A stretch of 47,562 nt of DNA, taken from positions 1 through 47,562 of the forward strand of contig JAOTXY010000022.1 of assembly GCA_029862125.1 (NCBI GenBank). Reading direction: 5' to 3'. The translations under genes were made by a program, and so were the position numbers. Every line of letters begins with the position of its first letter. Positions within the stretch are counted from its first letter, which is position 1. The notes below the pieces were generated by a model, which had not been told where the DNA came from, did not search any database, and was given only the letters and a program-made list of their open reading frames with translations. Below are positions 27,601 through 36,645 of the stretch, piece after piece. The DNA is from Gammaproteobacteria bacterium. GTDB taxonomy: Bacteria > Pseudomonadota > Gammaproteobacteria > GCA-001735895.

Positions 27601-28605
27601 GTGAAAAAAAAGCCTTCAGTCGCCATTATCGGCGCAGGTTTGGCAGGACTTACCTGTGGCACTGCGCTAAAGGGGCTGGTCGAAGATTTAAGAATTTTTG
27701 AAAAGAATGTAACCCCCGGTGGTCGAATCGGTTGCTTTCGTGCCGGAGATTATGAATTTAATCACGGCGCCCAGTATTTCACTGTAAATAACCCGTTATT
27801 CTGGAACATAGTTTCGGCCTGGCAGACCGAAGGTATCGTTCGTCCCTGGGACGGCTGGATCGTCGAGTTGCAAAAAGGCCAGGTCACTAATAGCGACATG
27901 GCGACACAAAGATTTGTCGGCGTACCGCGAATGTTAAAGGTCGCGGAGCAGCTGGCGCTTAGCTGTGACCTGGTTACTTCTGTAAATATATCCGAGATGG
28001 AACAGCAAGCTGGCAAGGGTTGGCGGCTTTTCAACGAACGCGGTGATTACCAGGGTGCTTACGATATCGTTATAATCGCAACCGCAGCGCACCAGGTAGC
28101 CGACTTGTGCCGCTCGATTCCGATGATTTCAAAACCTGCTGAAAATATAGACATGACGATATGCTGGAGTGGTATGTTCGCTTTCGAGAAAGCACTTAAC
28201 ATTCCCTATGACGCAGCGTTCGTTTTAGACTCGCCGTTATCCTGGATTTCACGATACCAGGTTGCCGACGCTGCCAATGATGCGGATTGCTGGGTATTGC
28301 AGGCTTCACCCGAATGGTCACAGCAATATGTGGCCAGCTTTCGTGGCCGCGTCATGCATGCCCTGCTCGATGCCTTCTGGGAAGCAACTGATCTAGGTGC
28401 CGACAAACCGGTTTCTGCATCGGTGCATTGCTGGAGACATGCGTTACCGATTAATCCGATTAGCGAAGATTCGTTGTTTGATGAGTCGGCTGCGATCGGG
28501 GCATGCGGAGACTGGTGTACCGCACCTCGCATCGAGGGAGCCGTGCTAAGTGGTTTTTCAATGGCGGACAGGGTTATGAAATATGTCCATAAGCATTATG
28601 ATTAG
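27601..28605 (+). CDS. Renalase-like FAD/NAD(P) oxidoreductase
   Basis: This 334-residue flavoprotein has an N-terminal Rossmann dinucleotide motif IIGAGLAGLTCG, then FEKNVTPGGRIG. The NHGAQYFTV stretch marks the renalase-like amine oxidase group found in many gammaproteobacteria. A C-terminal ACGDWC (FAD contact) segment with a following GAVLSGFSMAD is present. I chose GTG 27601 directly after the PilZ stop; the frame extends upstream only inside that gene. Renalases in bacteria oxidise isomeric dihydronicotinamides, but this member's substrate is not known. It precedes hslR. Confidence 0.85.
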   Translation: MKKKPSVAIIGAGLAGLTCGTALKGLVEDLRIFEKNVTPGGRIGCFRAGDYEFNHGAQYFTVNNPLFWNIVSAWQTEGIVRPWDGWIVELQKGQVTNSDMATQRFVGVPRMLKVAEQLALSCDLVTSVNISEMEQQAGKGWRLFNERGDYQGAYDIVIIATAAHQVADLCRSIPMISKPAENIDMTICWSGMFAFEKALNIPYDAAFVLDSPLSWISRYQVADAANDADCWVLQASPEWSQQYVASFRGRVMHALLDAFWEATDLGADKPVSASVHCWRHALPINPISEDSLFDESAAIGACGDWCTAPRIEGAVLSGFSMADRVMKYVHKHYD

Positions 28606-28632
28606 CGAGAAAACTGGATAAGCGGAGAGTGG

Positions 28633-29025
28633 ATGAAAGAAAGCGAAGATACCGTCCGCCTGGACAAGTGGCTGTGGGCGGCACGCTTTTTTAAAACCAG
28701 GGTACTTGCCAGCGAGGCCGTCACCGGGGGCAAGGTGCATTTGGCGGGAAATCGGGTAAAACCCTCACGCAAGGTCAAAATCAACGATTGTTTCGAGATT
28801 CATCGAGGCTATGAACGCTACCAAGTGATTGTTACCGATGTCACCGATCGTCGTGGGTCGGCTTCTAGCGCGCAGAACCTGTACCGAGAAACCGAAGGCA
28901 GCATCGAGCGGCGCGTTGTCGAGGCGGAGAAACGCAAGTTGGCTATGATGCAGCGTCCCCGTTCAAGTGCCCGTCCTGACAAGAAGCAACGTCGAAAAAT
29001 ACGTCAGTTTAATGAAAAGCTATGA
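28633..29025 (+). CDS. hslR: Heat-shock protein 15 (S4-domain RNA-binding protein)
   Basis: Hsp15 binds 50S subunits carrying stalled nascent chains and helps their recycling. The 130-residue protein has an S4 domain (about 10-75: VRLDKWLWAARFFKTRVLASEAVTGGKVHLAG) and a basic tail (RPSSARPDKKQRRKIRQF) that contacts RNA. A GGAGAG lies just before the ATG. It overlaps the next gene by ATGA, so the two are coupled. It is a heat-shock gene in E. coli, and htpG lies 1.5 kb upstream in the same direction. Confidence 0.93.
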   Translation: MKESEDTVRLDKWLWAARFFKTRVLASEAVTGGKVHLAGNRVKPSRKVKINDCFEIHRGYERYQVIVTDVTDRRGSASSAQNLYRETEGSIERRVVEAEKRKLAMMQRPRSSARPDKKQRRKIRQFNEKL

Positions 29026-29360
29026 ATCGAGTGTTTGTCTACGGCACCTTGAAAAAAGGCCATCGCAATAGTCATTTCATGCACAGCGCCGAATTCCTCG
29101 GTAGTTTCACCACTGATCGCATTTACTCGATGTATGAGTTCGAAGACTATCCCGCGGTATGCCTGCATGGCAGGCATGCAATCGAGGGTGAGGTTTACCA
29201 CGTGACCGACCGTCAGTTCAGAATGCTGGACGACCTCGAATGGTACCCGCATTTCTACCAGCGAATCGAGATCCCCACGCACTTTGGCGAAGCCTGGATG
29301 TACATTGTCAAGGCAAAACTCTGCCACGGCAAAAAACAACTCCCCGGCATCTGGCTCTAA
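29022..29360 (+). CDS. YtfP/GGACT-like gamma-glutamylcyclotransferase
   Basis: This 112-residue single-domain protein is of the AIG2/GGCT fold. The substrate loop is VYGTLKKGHRNSHFM, the catalytic Glu/Asp is in LDDLEWYPHFY, and the C-terminal AWMYIV strand is family-typical. It resembles E. coli YtfP and human GGACT, which act on gamma-glutamylamines such as gamma-glutamyl-epsilon-lysine. It starts inside the hslR stop (ATGA). It is the last gene before a 514-bp repeat block, and plsB converges from the other side. Confidence 0.88.
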   Translation: MNRVFVYGTLKKGHRNSHFMHSAEFLGSFTTDRIYSMYEFEDYPAVCLHGRHAIEGEVYHVTDRQFRMLDDLEWYPHFYQRIEIPTHFGEAWMYIVKAKLCHGKKQLPGIWL

Positions 29361-29380
29361 CCCCTGTATACAGTCCCTCC

Positions 29381-29516
29381 GTTGCCCCCGTGGGTGAATG
29401 CCCGCAAAAGGCGCTACCAACCGGCGCAAACGCCGGTTGGTACATCCCTGTATTCGCTTGGAGCGCGGCATCCCTGCCGCGCTACACTTTTGCAGGCATT
29501 CACCCACGGGGGCAAC
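29381..29516. repeat. Palindromic cloverleaf-like repeat, copy A (136 bp)
   Basis: An outer stem of 30 bases (29381-29410 with 29487-29516, 29 of 30 paired) encloses three hairpins. These are TACCAACCGGCG-CAAA-CGCCGGTTGGTA (29415-29442), TACA-TCCC-TGTA (29441-29452) and AGCGCGGCA-TCCC-TGCCGCGCT (29462-29483). The core closely matches the core of the element at 46676-46804 in opposite orientation. It lies between two convergent genes and could stop transcription from both sides. Confidence 0.85.
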
Positions 29517-29577
29517 TATCATCTTCGTATTCGAAACTCTGGTTCGGGTTTTTCTCAAGGATTCTAGTATCTCAGGC

Positions 29578-29772
29578 GGCAACCAATGACCCCCCTTGCG
29601 ACGTAAAGGCTAGGTGCCGAAAAAGCATCGATTTTAAAAGGTCAGGCCGCAGGGACGCGGCCTGTGGCGAGTCGAGACAAGGAGGTCGAGTCTCGCCTTG
29701 CCTTTTAAAATCGATGCTTTTTCGGGAAGCCGCAGGCCACCTAGCCAGTCGCAAGGGGGGTCATTGGTTGCC
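29578..29772. repeat. 195-bp interrupted palindrome, element B
   Basis: The arms pair in three blocks: 29578-29602 with 29748-29772 (25 of 25), 29608-29616 with 29738-29746 (9 of 9), and 29617-29641 with 29701-29725 (25 of 25). The right arm carries an extra 12 bases between blocks. Inside are CAGGCCGC-agggac-GCGGCCTG (29643-29664) and GGCGAG/CTCGCC. Together with copy A it fills most of the 514-bp gap between the YtfP-like gene and plsB. No gene is credible in that gap; the remainder (29517-29577, 29773-29874) shows nothing clear beyond short repeats of ATCGGT. Confidence 0.8.
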
Positions 29773-29874
29773 TTCTCAGTACTCGCGAGCCTGCATGGAT
29801 GTATCGGTCCGACGCATCGGTACGGCGTACCCGCAAAGATAAACTGATAACCGGGCCCCTAGTGGAGAGATTGT

Positions 29875-32304
29875 TTACTGGGGGGCGGCTTTTATGAGGG
29901 AGAGGATGCTGCTGCGGACTTCGGTGCTGAGCAGGTTGCGTAGGTCGAGGCTGACGTAATCGAATTCCGTCGCGAATTCGAGCTGCTCTTGATCGTTTTT
30001 TACCAGGTATTCGTTTTCGAGCATGGTCTCGATGAAGTCCCGGAACAACAGTCGGTCAAAAAAGTCGGGCGAGTTAATGCCGTAAATCATCGAGATCTTT
30101 TGCGCGAGCAAGTGGCAGCGATGTTCTAGCGCTGCTTCGGGCAATGGTTCGGCAGAAGTCTGCCATAACACGATAAAGGTCATGTAGTAACGTTCGAGGA
30201 TCGGCTGAACGATGTGGGCCAGCCTGTTCAATTGTATGAACTCGTGATTACTGCGTCGCGGTCGCCGTAAATCCTTGTCAACCTGTTCGAGCAGGGATGC
30301 GTCGATAAGACAGGCAATGCACTCATCGACAATTTCCTCGAGACTGGAATCCTGCCACTCGAGTTGCAGTTCCGATTTCAGGAACGGGTAGAGCAACCTG
30401 ATTTTGCGTTGCACACTGGCGCGCGGGACCCGCCGGACATTAACAAAGCAACAGGCGATCAGGGCCGGAATAACCAGGCTATGCAGGCTATTGTTTCGAT
30501 AGTAGCCAATGAGGACCGAGTCTTCGGGCTTGAGATAAACAATATCACCGAGTTCGTGCTTGCGGATGTGAATAATCTTCTCGCGTGCAATGCGCTTGAT
30601 TTGTTTCTTGTTCACCTTGCCCTCGATGCGAATCGATGCCAGGCAATGAGCCCCGCGGATGAGCCGGTGATGTAATTTGGCCTGGCTTACGAGTTCCTCG
30701 ATTTCGATGCTTTGCCTGGGTGTTGCCAGCAAAATGGTTGCGATTGAATTCACCGGATTGATGACACAGGCGCGATTAATACCATACATAATTTCCTGCG
30801 CGAGATGTCGCAAGCTGGCGATATACCAGTCAGGCTTGTGCGCGATTTTCGCGCCTCGAGTTGACCAATCGCTGCAGTGTTTTTCAAGCAACCCGCCTAG
30901 CTCGATCGGTTCACCGAAACTCGCAGTTACCTTGCCGTAATGTCCTTTAAGCCTGAATATCGCCCGTAAAGCTCCCAGCGTTGATTCACGTTTCTTTTTG
31001 TGTCCGTAGAGCTCACCCAGGTACGATTTTCGTTCGACAAGTTTTTCATACCCGATATAAACCGGAACAAAGGCGAGCGGTCGGACCTGGCTTTTAATAT
31101 AGGCGTCGACCGTCATGCCCAACATGCCGAATTTGGGTTTTAGCATTCTGCCAGTGCGACTGCGACCCCCCTCGATAAAGTACTCAAGCGGAACCCCGAG
31201 TTTGATCAGCTGATTTACATAGGCGCGCATGACCGCGTTGTAGATTCGATTATCCTTGAAGCTACGACGGATAAAAAAAGCGCCGCCGCCACGCAGAATG
31301 CGCCCGATGAAGGGAATATTAAGATTATCTCCCGCGGCGATATAAGGTATCGCCAGGTTTTCGTTGTAAATGACGTAGGAGAGCAATAAGTAATCGACAT
31401 GGCTGCGATGGCAGGGCACATATACCAACTGGTGGGTCAGGGCGGCTTCACGAATTCGCTCGGCATTGTAGATATTGATGCCGCTGTAGAATCGATTCCA
31501 GAAGGCGCGTAACAGGCGCAGCATGACTTCAATTGTGAGTTGAGTGCAGTCAGCGAATATCTCGCGGCAATAGCGGTGTGCCCTGGTTAAAATTTGCTGG
31601 GTACTGCCAGCCTCTTCGAATATCAGTTGCTGAACAATCTGGTCTTCGATGACCTGCGCTGACAAATGTTGGTGACTTTTAATCTGGGGTCCGAAAGTCG
31701 CCTCTCGCTGTTGACGCAATGTGGTAATCAGCGATTCCTGTAAATCCTGTTCATCATTACCATTCTGTTCAACCAGATCTCGAAAATCGAGCGCCTGCGA
31801 AAAAATCAGCCGTGCGTTGCGACCATGAATTAAAATCGTAAAAAACTTGCGTGTGCGCCCGGCAAGCGACCAGGTGTCCGCGAACAGCACCTGTAACCAG
31901 TTTTTGTGTCGGGCCAGGGGACGGCCCCAGAAAACCGATACCGGCACGACCTGCAGGTCGAGGTTTTCGTCTACAACGAATGCCTGCATCAGGTCGTTCA
32001 GCATTGCCGAGTGTTTGCGCCGACGTTTGATCCAGTCGATGAGCGGATTACGCGAGGCGATGCTGTAAACCGAATGATGATGGCTCAAGGCGTCGATCGG
32101 GATACGTGCAATCGGCTCGGGAAGGCCGCATCGGTGGCTGATCTGGATCAGAACCAGTAAATCGCTGATGCCCCGATCGGCGAGCACGTAAAGCGTTGGC
32201 CGCTCGGGATCTATGATTGAAGCCGGATTGTCCGCAGGAAAAACCTCGACTTTTACCCAGCGAAACAATATCCAGCGTAGAAATCGATTAAACTGCTTCT
32301 TCAA
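29875..32304 (-). CDS. plsB: Glycerol-3-phosphate 1-O-acyltransferase PlsB
   Basis: PlsB makes lysophosphatidic acid from glycerol 3-phosphate and acyl-ACP or acyl-CoA at the inner membrane. The 809-residue length fits the family. Four acyltransferase blocks are seen: HRSHVDYLL (H299-D304), GAFFIRRSF, YFIEGGRSRTGRMLKPKFG and LAFVPVYIGYEKL. The long C-terminal part is also typical of PlsB. It converges on the repeat block at its 3' end and is divergent from the hydrolase-OsmC gene at its start. Confidence 0.96.
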   Translation of the reverse strand: MKKQFNRFLRWILFRWVKVEVFPADNPASIIDPERPTLYVLADRGISDLLVLIQISHRCGLPEPIARIPIDALSHHHSVYSIASRNPLIDWIKRRRKHSAMLNDLMQAFVVDENLDLQVVPVSVFWGRPLARHKNWLQVLFADTWSLAGRTRKFFTILIHGRNARLIFSQALDFRDLVEQNGNDEQDLQESLITTLRQQREATFGPQIKSHQHLSAQVIEDQIVQQLIFEEAGSTQQILTRAHRYCREIFADCTQLTIEVMLRLLRAFWNRFYSGINIYNAERIREAALTHQLVYVPCHRSHVDYLLLSYVIYNENLAIPYIAAGDNLNIPFIGRILRGGGAFFIRRSFKDNRIYNAVMRAYVNQLIKLGVPLEYFIEGGRSRTGRMLKPKFGMLGMTVDAYIKSQVRPLAFVPVYIGYEKLVERKSYLGELYGHKKKRESTLGALRAIFRLKGHYGKVTASFGEPIELGGLLEKHCSDWSTRGAKIAHKPDWYIASLRHLAQEIMYGINRACVINPVNSIATILLATPRQSIEIEELVSQAKLHHRLIRGAHCLASIRIEGKVNKKQIKRIAREKIIHIRKHELGDIVYLKPEDSVLIGYYRNNSLHSLVIPALIACCFVNVRRVPRASVQRKIRLLYPFLKSELQLEWQDSSLEEIVDECIACLIDASLLEQVDKDLRRPRRSNHEFIQLNRLAHIVQPILERYYMTFIVLWQTSAEPLPEAALEHRCHLLAQKISMIYGINSPDFFDRLLFRDFIETMLENEYLVKNDQEQLEFATEFDYVSLDLRNLLSTEVRSSILSLIKAAPQ

Positions 32305-32361
32305 CGGGAACCTGTCGCTTTACCCTTAGTCACAGAATGATAACCCCTTGGTGAGCATCTG

Positions 32362-33582
32362 ATGAAAAAAATAAAACTGGAATTCGAGAATTCCAATGGT
32401 GAAAAACTGGCAGGACTGCTTGAACTGCCTGAGCATACAGAAGATATTTCCAGTTATGCGTTGTTTGCGCACTGTTTTACCTGTGGCAAGGATATTGCCG
32501 CTGCGTCGAGAATCAGCCGCGCCCTGGCAGCGCAAGGCATAGCAGTTCTGCGTTTTGACTTTACCGGATTGGGCAACAGCGACGGTGATTTTGCCAATAC
32601 CAATTTTTCTTCAAATATTGAAGATTTGATTCTCGCTGCAAAGGCACTCGAAACGCAATATCGAGCCCCGCAAATTCTGATAGGCCATAGTCTGGGTGGT
32701 GCCGCGGTTTTAGGTGCGGCAGCAAACCTGGACTCAATAAAAGCGGTCGTAACCATCGGCGCACCTGCAACCGCACAACATGTTTCGCACCTGTTTCAGG
32801 ATAAGGCCGACCTGATCCAGCAACAGGGTGAGGCGGTGGTTAAACTGGGTGCCCGCGAGTTTTCCATCAAAAAACAGTTTCTCGATGATATCGACCGGTA
32901 TTCGTCGACCGAGAAAATCCGGGATCTGGATGCTGCACTACTGGTGTTTCATTCTCCTGTCGATGCGATCGTATCGATCGATGAGGCGGCCAGTATTTAC
33001 CAGGCGGCAAGACATCCCAAGAGTTTCATCTCGCTTGACCGGGCTGACCACTTGCTGAGCAAGGCTGCCGATGCAGAATATGTCGCAGCTACGATCGCCT
33101 CCTGGGCCAGCCGCTATCTTGATCTTGAAATAGACGAGGAAAGTTCCGAAAAACCTGATCTTGTTGACGGCGAGGTTCTGATCTCTGAACTGAATCAACA
33201 GTTTTTACGTGGTATGTACAGTACCAGTCATTTCCTGCGAGCTGACGAACCCTTGAAGTACGGGGGCTCGGACCTGGGTCCCACGCCTTACGACCTGTTA
33301 CTGATGTCGTTGGGCGCCTGTACCTCGATGACCTTGCGCATGTATGCCAATCGCAAGAAGCTGCCACTTGAGGATGTGACGATCCGGCTGTTACACGAGC
33401 GTGTGCATGCCGAGGATTGTATCGATTGTAATGACAAGATCGAGCGCATCACGCGCAAGATTACACTGGTAGGTGATCTCAGTGAGGAGCAGCGCGATCG
33501 ATTACTCGAGATTGCAGATATGTGTCCGGTGCATCGAACCCTGGAAAGCGATCCGCAAATCGTCACCCGGCTCGAGGATTGA
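32362..33582 (+). CDS. Fused alpha/beta hydrolase and OsmC-family protein
   Basis: This 406-residue two-domain protein has an N-terminal alpha/beta hydrolase (about 1-250) with nucleophile S110 in GHSLGG and a likely triad D200 (SPVDAIV) and H229 (DRADHL). The C-terminal OsmC-like domain (about 265-405) carries the two peroxidatic cysteines, C319 in LGACTSM and C387 in DMCPVH. OsmC proteins reduce organic peroxides; the hydrolase may release an acyl or ester substrate for it. The fusion is known in many proteobacteria but its substrate is not established. It stands alone, divergent from plsB. Confidence 0.92.
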   Translation: MKKIKLEFENSNGEKLAGLLELPEHTEDISSYALFAHCFTCGKDIAAASRISRALAAQGIAVLRFDFTGLGNSDGDFANTNFSSNIEDLILAAKALETQYRAPQILIGHSLGGAAVLGAAANLDSIKAVVTIGAPATAQHVSHLFQDKADLIQQQGEAVVKLGAREFSIKKQFLDDIDRYSSTEKIRDLDAALLVFHSPVDAIVSIDEAASIYQAARHPKSFISLDRADHLLSKAADAEYVAATIASWASRYLDLEIDEESSEKPDLVDGEVLISELNQQFLRGMYSTSHFLRADEPLKYGGSDLGPTPYDLLLMSLGACTSMTLRMYANRKKLPLEDVTIRLLHERVHAEDCIDCNDKIERITRKITLVGDLSEEQRDRLLEIADMCPVHRTLESDPQIVTRLED

Positions 33583-33589
33583 GGCGGAA

Positions 33590-34552
33590 TCAGAAATCCC
33601 TGATTAGTCGGGCACCAAAAGTGATGTCTGGTGCGGTACCCACCATGATATCTTCGGAGAAAAACAGGTCGAGCCGATGATTTTCGAACAATTGCAGGAA
33701 GCCGAGGCCGAGCTGAATCTGGAGCGAGTTGCCAAATGCTTTCAAGTCACTGTCTTCAATCGTTGCGGAGTGAAAATCAAACTGTGCGGTTCCGATTAAT
33801 TTGTCATTGAATCGGTAATCGAGGCCTACCTGGGCAACCCAGATTTCATCGACGATTAATCCTTCCAGGCTACCGTCGTCACCGGGAAAACTGAGTCCCA
33901 GTAAGCCATAGACGGTCATTTCGGCATCGATCTGTTTCTCATGGGTGACCCAGATTGCCAGGTCGATCGCTTCATTACCGCTGTAATCGGATTCCGAACC
34001 GGTGGGTAACTCGATGCCGACGAAATACGCGGGCCCGTCAGAAAGCTGATGACCCAGTGCGATTGAAAGATCTCCAAGACCGCTACTGGACTTGTCCTGC
34101 GAATATTCGACGATGCTATCGCGCACATATTCAATGTTTATATCGTCCTTGGAAAAGTCATCTCGATCACCCTCCGGTAATCCGAAAAAGTCGTGCCAGC
34201 CATCGATGAGTCCATCGAGTTCACCGCCACTGTTAGCCATGAAAGGAATGTTTATCTGTGTTAACCAGTTGTCCTTGCGGTAACTGAGGCCAAGTTCGTA
34301 GCGATAGTTTTCCGCATCGATAACGAGACTCTCGCCGTTCTTGCTTTTTTCCTGGAACGTGTTGGTTATATAAAGACTGTGAGCGAGTAGCCAACCGTTC
34401 TCTTCCTTGACCGGTGCCAGCGTAGGTAAATAGATGGGTTGTAATATAGGATTGAGATCTCGCGTTGCGAGACCTGCAGCCGCGACAGCGAAATGACTGG
34501 TAGTTAAAACAACAAAACCAGCGGCAACAACGAGCCACCTAGTCTGTTTCAT
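33590..34552 (-). CDS. DUF3187 family outer-membrane-like protein
   Basis: This protein of about 320 residues has a signal peptide ([18 protein letters not shown] through AVAAAG). The mature part is rich in alternating strands with aromatic ends ([35 protein letters not shown]), which fits a beta-barrel or a DUF3187 fold. It ends in FGARLIRDF, where F is the C-terminal residue, as in many outer-membrane barrels. I chose ATG 34552, which overlaps the prfC stop by 14 bases; an earlier start at 34576 would be less signal-like. The function is unknown. Confidence 0.8.
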   Translation of the reverse strand: MKQTRWLVVAAGFVVLTTSHFAVAAAGLATRDLNPILQPIYLPTLAPVKEENGWLLAHSLYITNTFQEKSKNGESLVIDAENYRYELGLSYRKDNWLTQINIPFMANSGGELDGLIDGWHDFFGLPEGDRDDFSKDDINIEYVRDSIVEYSQDKSSSGLGDLSIALGHQLSDGPAYFVGIELPTGSESDYSGNEAIDLAIWVTHEKQIDAEMTVYGLLGLSFPGDDGSLEGLIVDEIWVAQVGLDYRFNDKLIGTAQFDFHSATIEDSDLKAFGNSLQIQLGLGFLQLFENHRLDLFFSEDIMVGTAPDITFGARLIRDF

Positions 34553-36134
34553 AGTCGCCGTGCTCTCGTGTTGCAAGAAATTCGATCTCAGGCCAGCGCT
34601 CTTCCGTCATCGTCAGGTTGACTCTTGATGGGGCGACGTAGGCAAGATCGCCGGCGTGATCAAGCGCCAGGTTGTTTCGCATCTTGCTTTTAAATTCATC
34701 CAGTTTCTTATCGTCGGCAGAGGAGATCCAGCGTGCGGTACTAACATTAACCGCTTCAAACTGGCAGTCGACCCCATATTCATCCTTGAGACGATGGGCA
34801 ACCACGTCGAACTGGAGCACTCCGACCGCGCCGAGAATCAGGTCGTTGTTAGCAACCGGCCTGAATAACTGGGTTGCGCCTTCCTCGCATAACTGGGTCA
34901 GCCCTTTGAGCAGGGCTTTCATTTTAAGCGGGTCTTTCAACTGGGCACGTCTGAATAACTCGGGCGCGAAATTGGGGATGCCGGTGAAAGCAAGTTGCTC
35001 GCCCTGGCTGAAGCTGTCGCCGATACGAATGGTGCCATGATTGTGGATGCCGATGATATCGCCAGTATAGGCTTCCTCGACGTGACCACGATCTGCGGCA
35101 AAAAAGGTCAGCGCGTCCGGAATTTTCATATCCTTGCCGATACGGACATGCCTGACTTTCATGCCTCGAGTGTATTTACCGGAACAGATACGCATAAAGG
35201 CAATCCGGTCACGGTGTTGCTTGTCCATGTTTGCCTGGATCTTGAACACGAATCCGGTGAGCTTGTCTTCTTCAGCGGCAACGTTGCGACTCCTGGCAGG
35301 GCGCGCCGTGGGATGCGGAGCATACTCTTTGAAGGCATCGAGCAGTTCAGCCATGCCAAAATTATTGATGGCGGAACCAAAAAAGACCGGGGTCAGTTCG
35401 CCTTTCAGATAACTATCCAGATCGAATTCACTGGACGCACCGCGCACCAGTTCGATTTCTTCGCGCAACTCGTCTGCCATCTCGCCTAGCACGTCGTCAA
35501 TTCTCGGATTATCCAGACCCTCTATGACTTCACCAGATGATATCTTTTCCGCATCACTTGCCGAAAACAGGTGCACCGAGTCGTTGAGCAAATGGAAAAC
35601 GCCTTTCAGGTTTTTTCCCATACCGATGGGCCAGGTGATCGGCGCGCATCGAATCTTGAGCACGTCCTCAACTTCGTCCAGCAAGTCGATCGGATCACGA
35701 CCTTCGCGATCGAGCTTGTTAATGAAAGTGATTATTGGCGTATCGCGCAGCCGGCAGACTTCCATCAGTTTGATGGTGCGTGCCTCGACCCCCTTGGCGC
35801 AGTCAATGACCATAAGGGCGGAGTCAACCGCGGTCAGGGTTCGATAGGTGTCTTCTGAAAAATCCTCGTGGCCGGGTGTATCGAGGAGGTTGATAATGAT
35901 GTCGCGATAGGGAAATTGCATGACCGATGAAGTGACCGAAATGCCGCGCTGCTTTTCGAGCTCCATCCAGTCAGAAGTCGCGTGCCGGGAAGCCTTACGG
36001 CTCTTTACGGTTCCCGCCATCTGGATCGCCTTGCCGAACAATAACAGCTTCTCGGTAACGGTTGTCTTGCCGGCGTCCGGGTGCGAAATAATCGCAAAGG
36101 TGCGGCGTCGACGCATTTCGTCAATATCGGACAT
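34539..36134 (-). CDS. prfC: Peptide chain release factor 3
   Basis: RF3 is a GTPase that recycles RF1 and RF2 after peptide release. The 531-residue protein has the G domain with [15 protein letters not shown] (G1), the [16 protein letters not shown] switch region and [10 protein letters not shown], and further EF-G-like domains. The start at 36134 is 31 bases after the rimI stop on the same strand, and the DUF3187 gene overlaps its end. All expected motifs are intact. Confidence 0.97.
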   Translation of the reverse strand: MSDIDEMRRRRTFAIISHPDAGKTTVTEKLLLFGKAIQMAGTVKSRKASRHATSDWMELEKQRGISVTSSVMQFPYRDIIINLLDTPGHEDFSEDTYRTLTAVDSALMVIDCAKGVEARTIKLMEVCRLRDTPIITFINKLDREGRDPIDLLDEVEDVLKIRCAPITWPIGMGKNLKGVFHLLNDSVHLFSASDAEKISSGEVIEGLDNPRIDDVLGEMADELREEIELVRGASSEFDLDSYLKGELTPVFFGSAINNFGMAELLDAFKEYAPHPTARPARSRNVAAEEDKLTGFVFKIQANMDKQHRDRIAFMRICSGKYTRGMKVRHVRIGKDMKIPDALTFFAADRGHVEEAYTGDIIGIHNHGTIRIGDSFSQGEQLAFTGIPNFAPELFRRAQLKDPLKMKALLKGLTQLCEEGATQLFRPVANNDLILGAVGVLQFDVVAHRLKDEYGVDCQFEAVNVSTARWISSADDKKLDEFKSKMRNNLALDHAGDLAYVAPSRVNLTMTEERWPEIEFLATREHGDYETD

Positions 36135-36165
36135 CTATAACTTCCAAATTTACTAGAAAGGGCAG

Positions 36166-36645
36166 CTAGCTGTTGTGCAGGTCGGCCGTTTGTGAAATAT
36201 GCCGCGCAAACAGCAGGGCATCCTCGCGACCTTCGGATGCCGGGTAGTAGTCTTTGCGGCATCCAATTTCGTTAAAGCCCGCCGAATTATAGCAACTTAT
36301 CGCGGCGGCATTGCTTGGACGTACCTCGAGTAACATGGTTTGTGCATTCCTCTCGCGGGCCTCATCGATCAGGAACTCGATAAACTGCCTACCGTAGCCC
36401 TTGCGTTGGTGTTCCCTGGCGATCGACAGGTTGAGCATGTGGCTCTCTCCCGCGGTAACGCTGATGACCGCGTGGCCGACAATTTTTTGCTGTTGCAACG
36501 CTATCCAGCAGTAGTAGCCGACGCGAATACAATCGTTGAAGATTTTATCAGTCCAGGGAAACTGGTATACCTCGCGCTCGACCTTCATGACCCATCTTAT
36601 GTCGGCGAGGGTCATGCGCCGAAAGCACAACTCGGAATTTTTCAT
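36166..36645 (-). CDS. rimI: Ribosomal protein S18 alanine N-acetyltransferase RimI
   Basis: This GNAT acetyltransferase acetylates the N-terminal alanine of S18. The 159-residue protein has the acetyl-CoA loop in EHQRKGYGRQFIEFLIDEAR and the RimI-typical LLEVRPSNAAAISCYNSAGF and CRKDYYP. Its start overlaps the UDG stop by ATGA, so the two are coupled, an order (UDG-rimI) that is common in this class. It continues towards prfC. Confidence 0.93.
   Translation of the reverse strand: MKNSELCFRRMTLADIRWVMKVEREVYQFPWTDKIFNDCIRVGYYCWIALQQQKIVGHAVISVTAGESHMLNLSIAREHQRKGYGRQFIEFLIDEARERNAQTMLLEVRPSNAAAISCYNSAGFNEIGCRKDYYPASEGREDALLFARHISQTADLHNS

Noticed and set aside
29240-29842. A 200-codon plus-strand frame across the repeat block
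   Set aside because: It begins inside the YtfP-like gene in another frame and then reads through both palindromes. Its composition follows the repeats, so it is an accidental open frame.
29361-29874. A CRISPR array or a tRNA gene in the repeat block, suggested by the cloverleaf shape of copy A
   Set aside because: There are no regularly spaced identical repeats, and the hairpins lack tRNA features such as the TTCGA loop, a 7-base acceptor stem or a CCA end.
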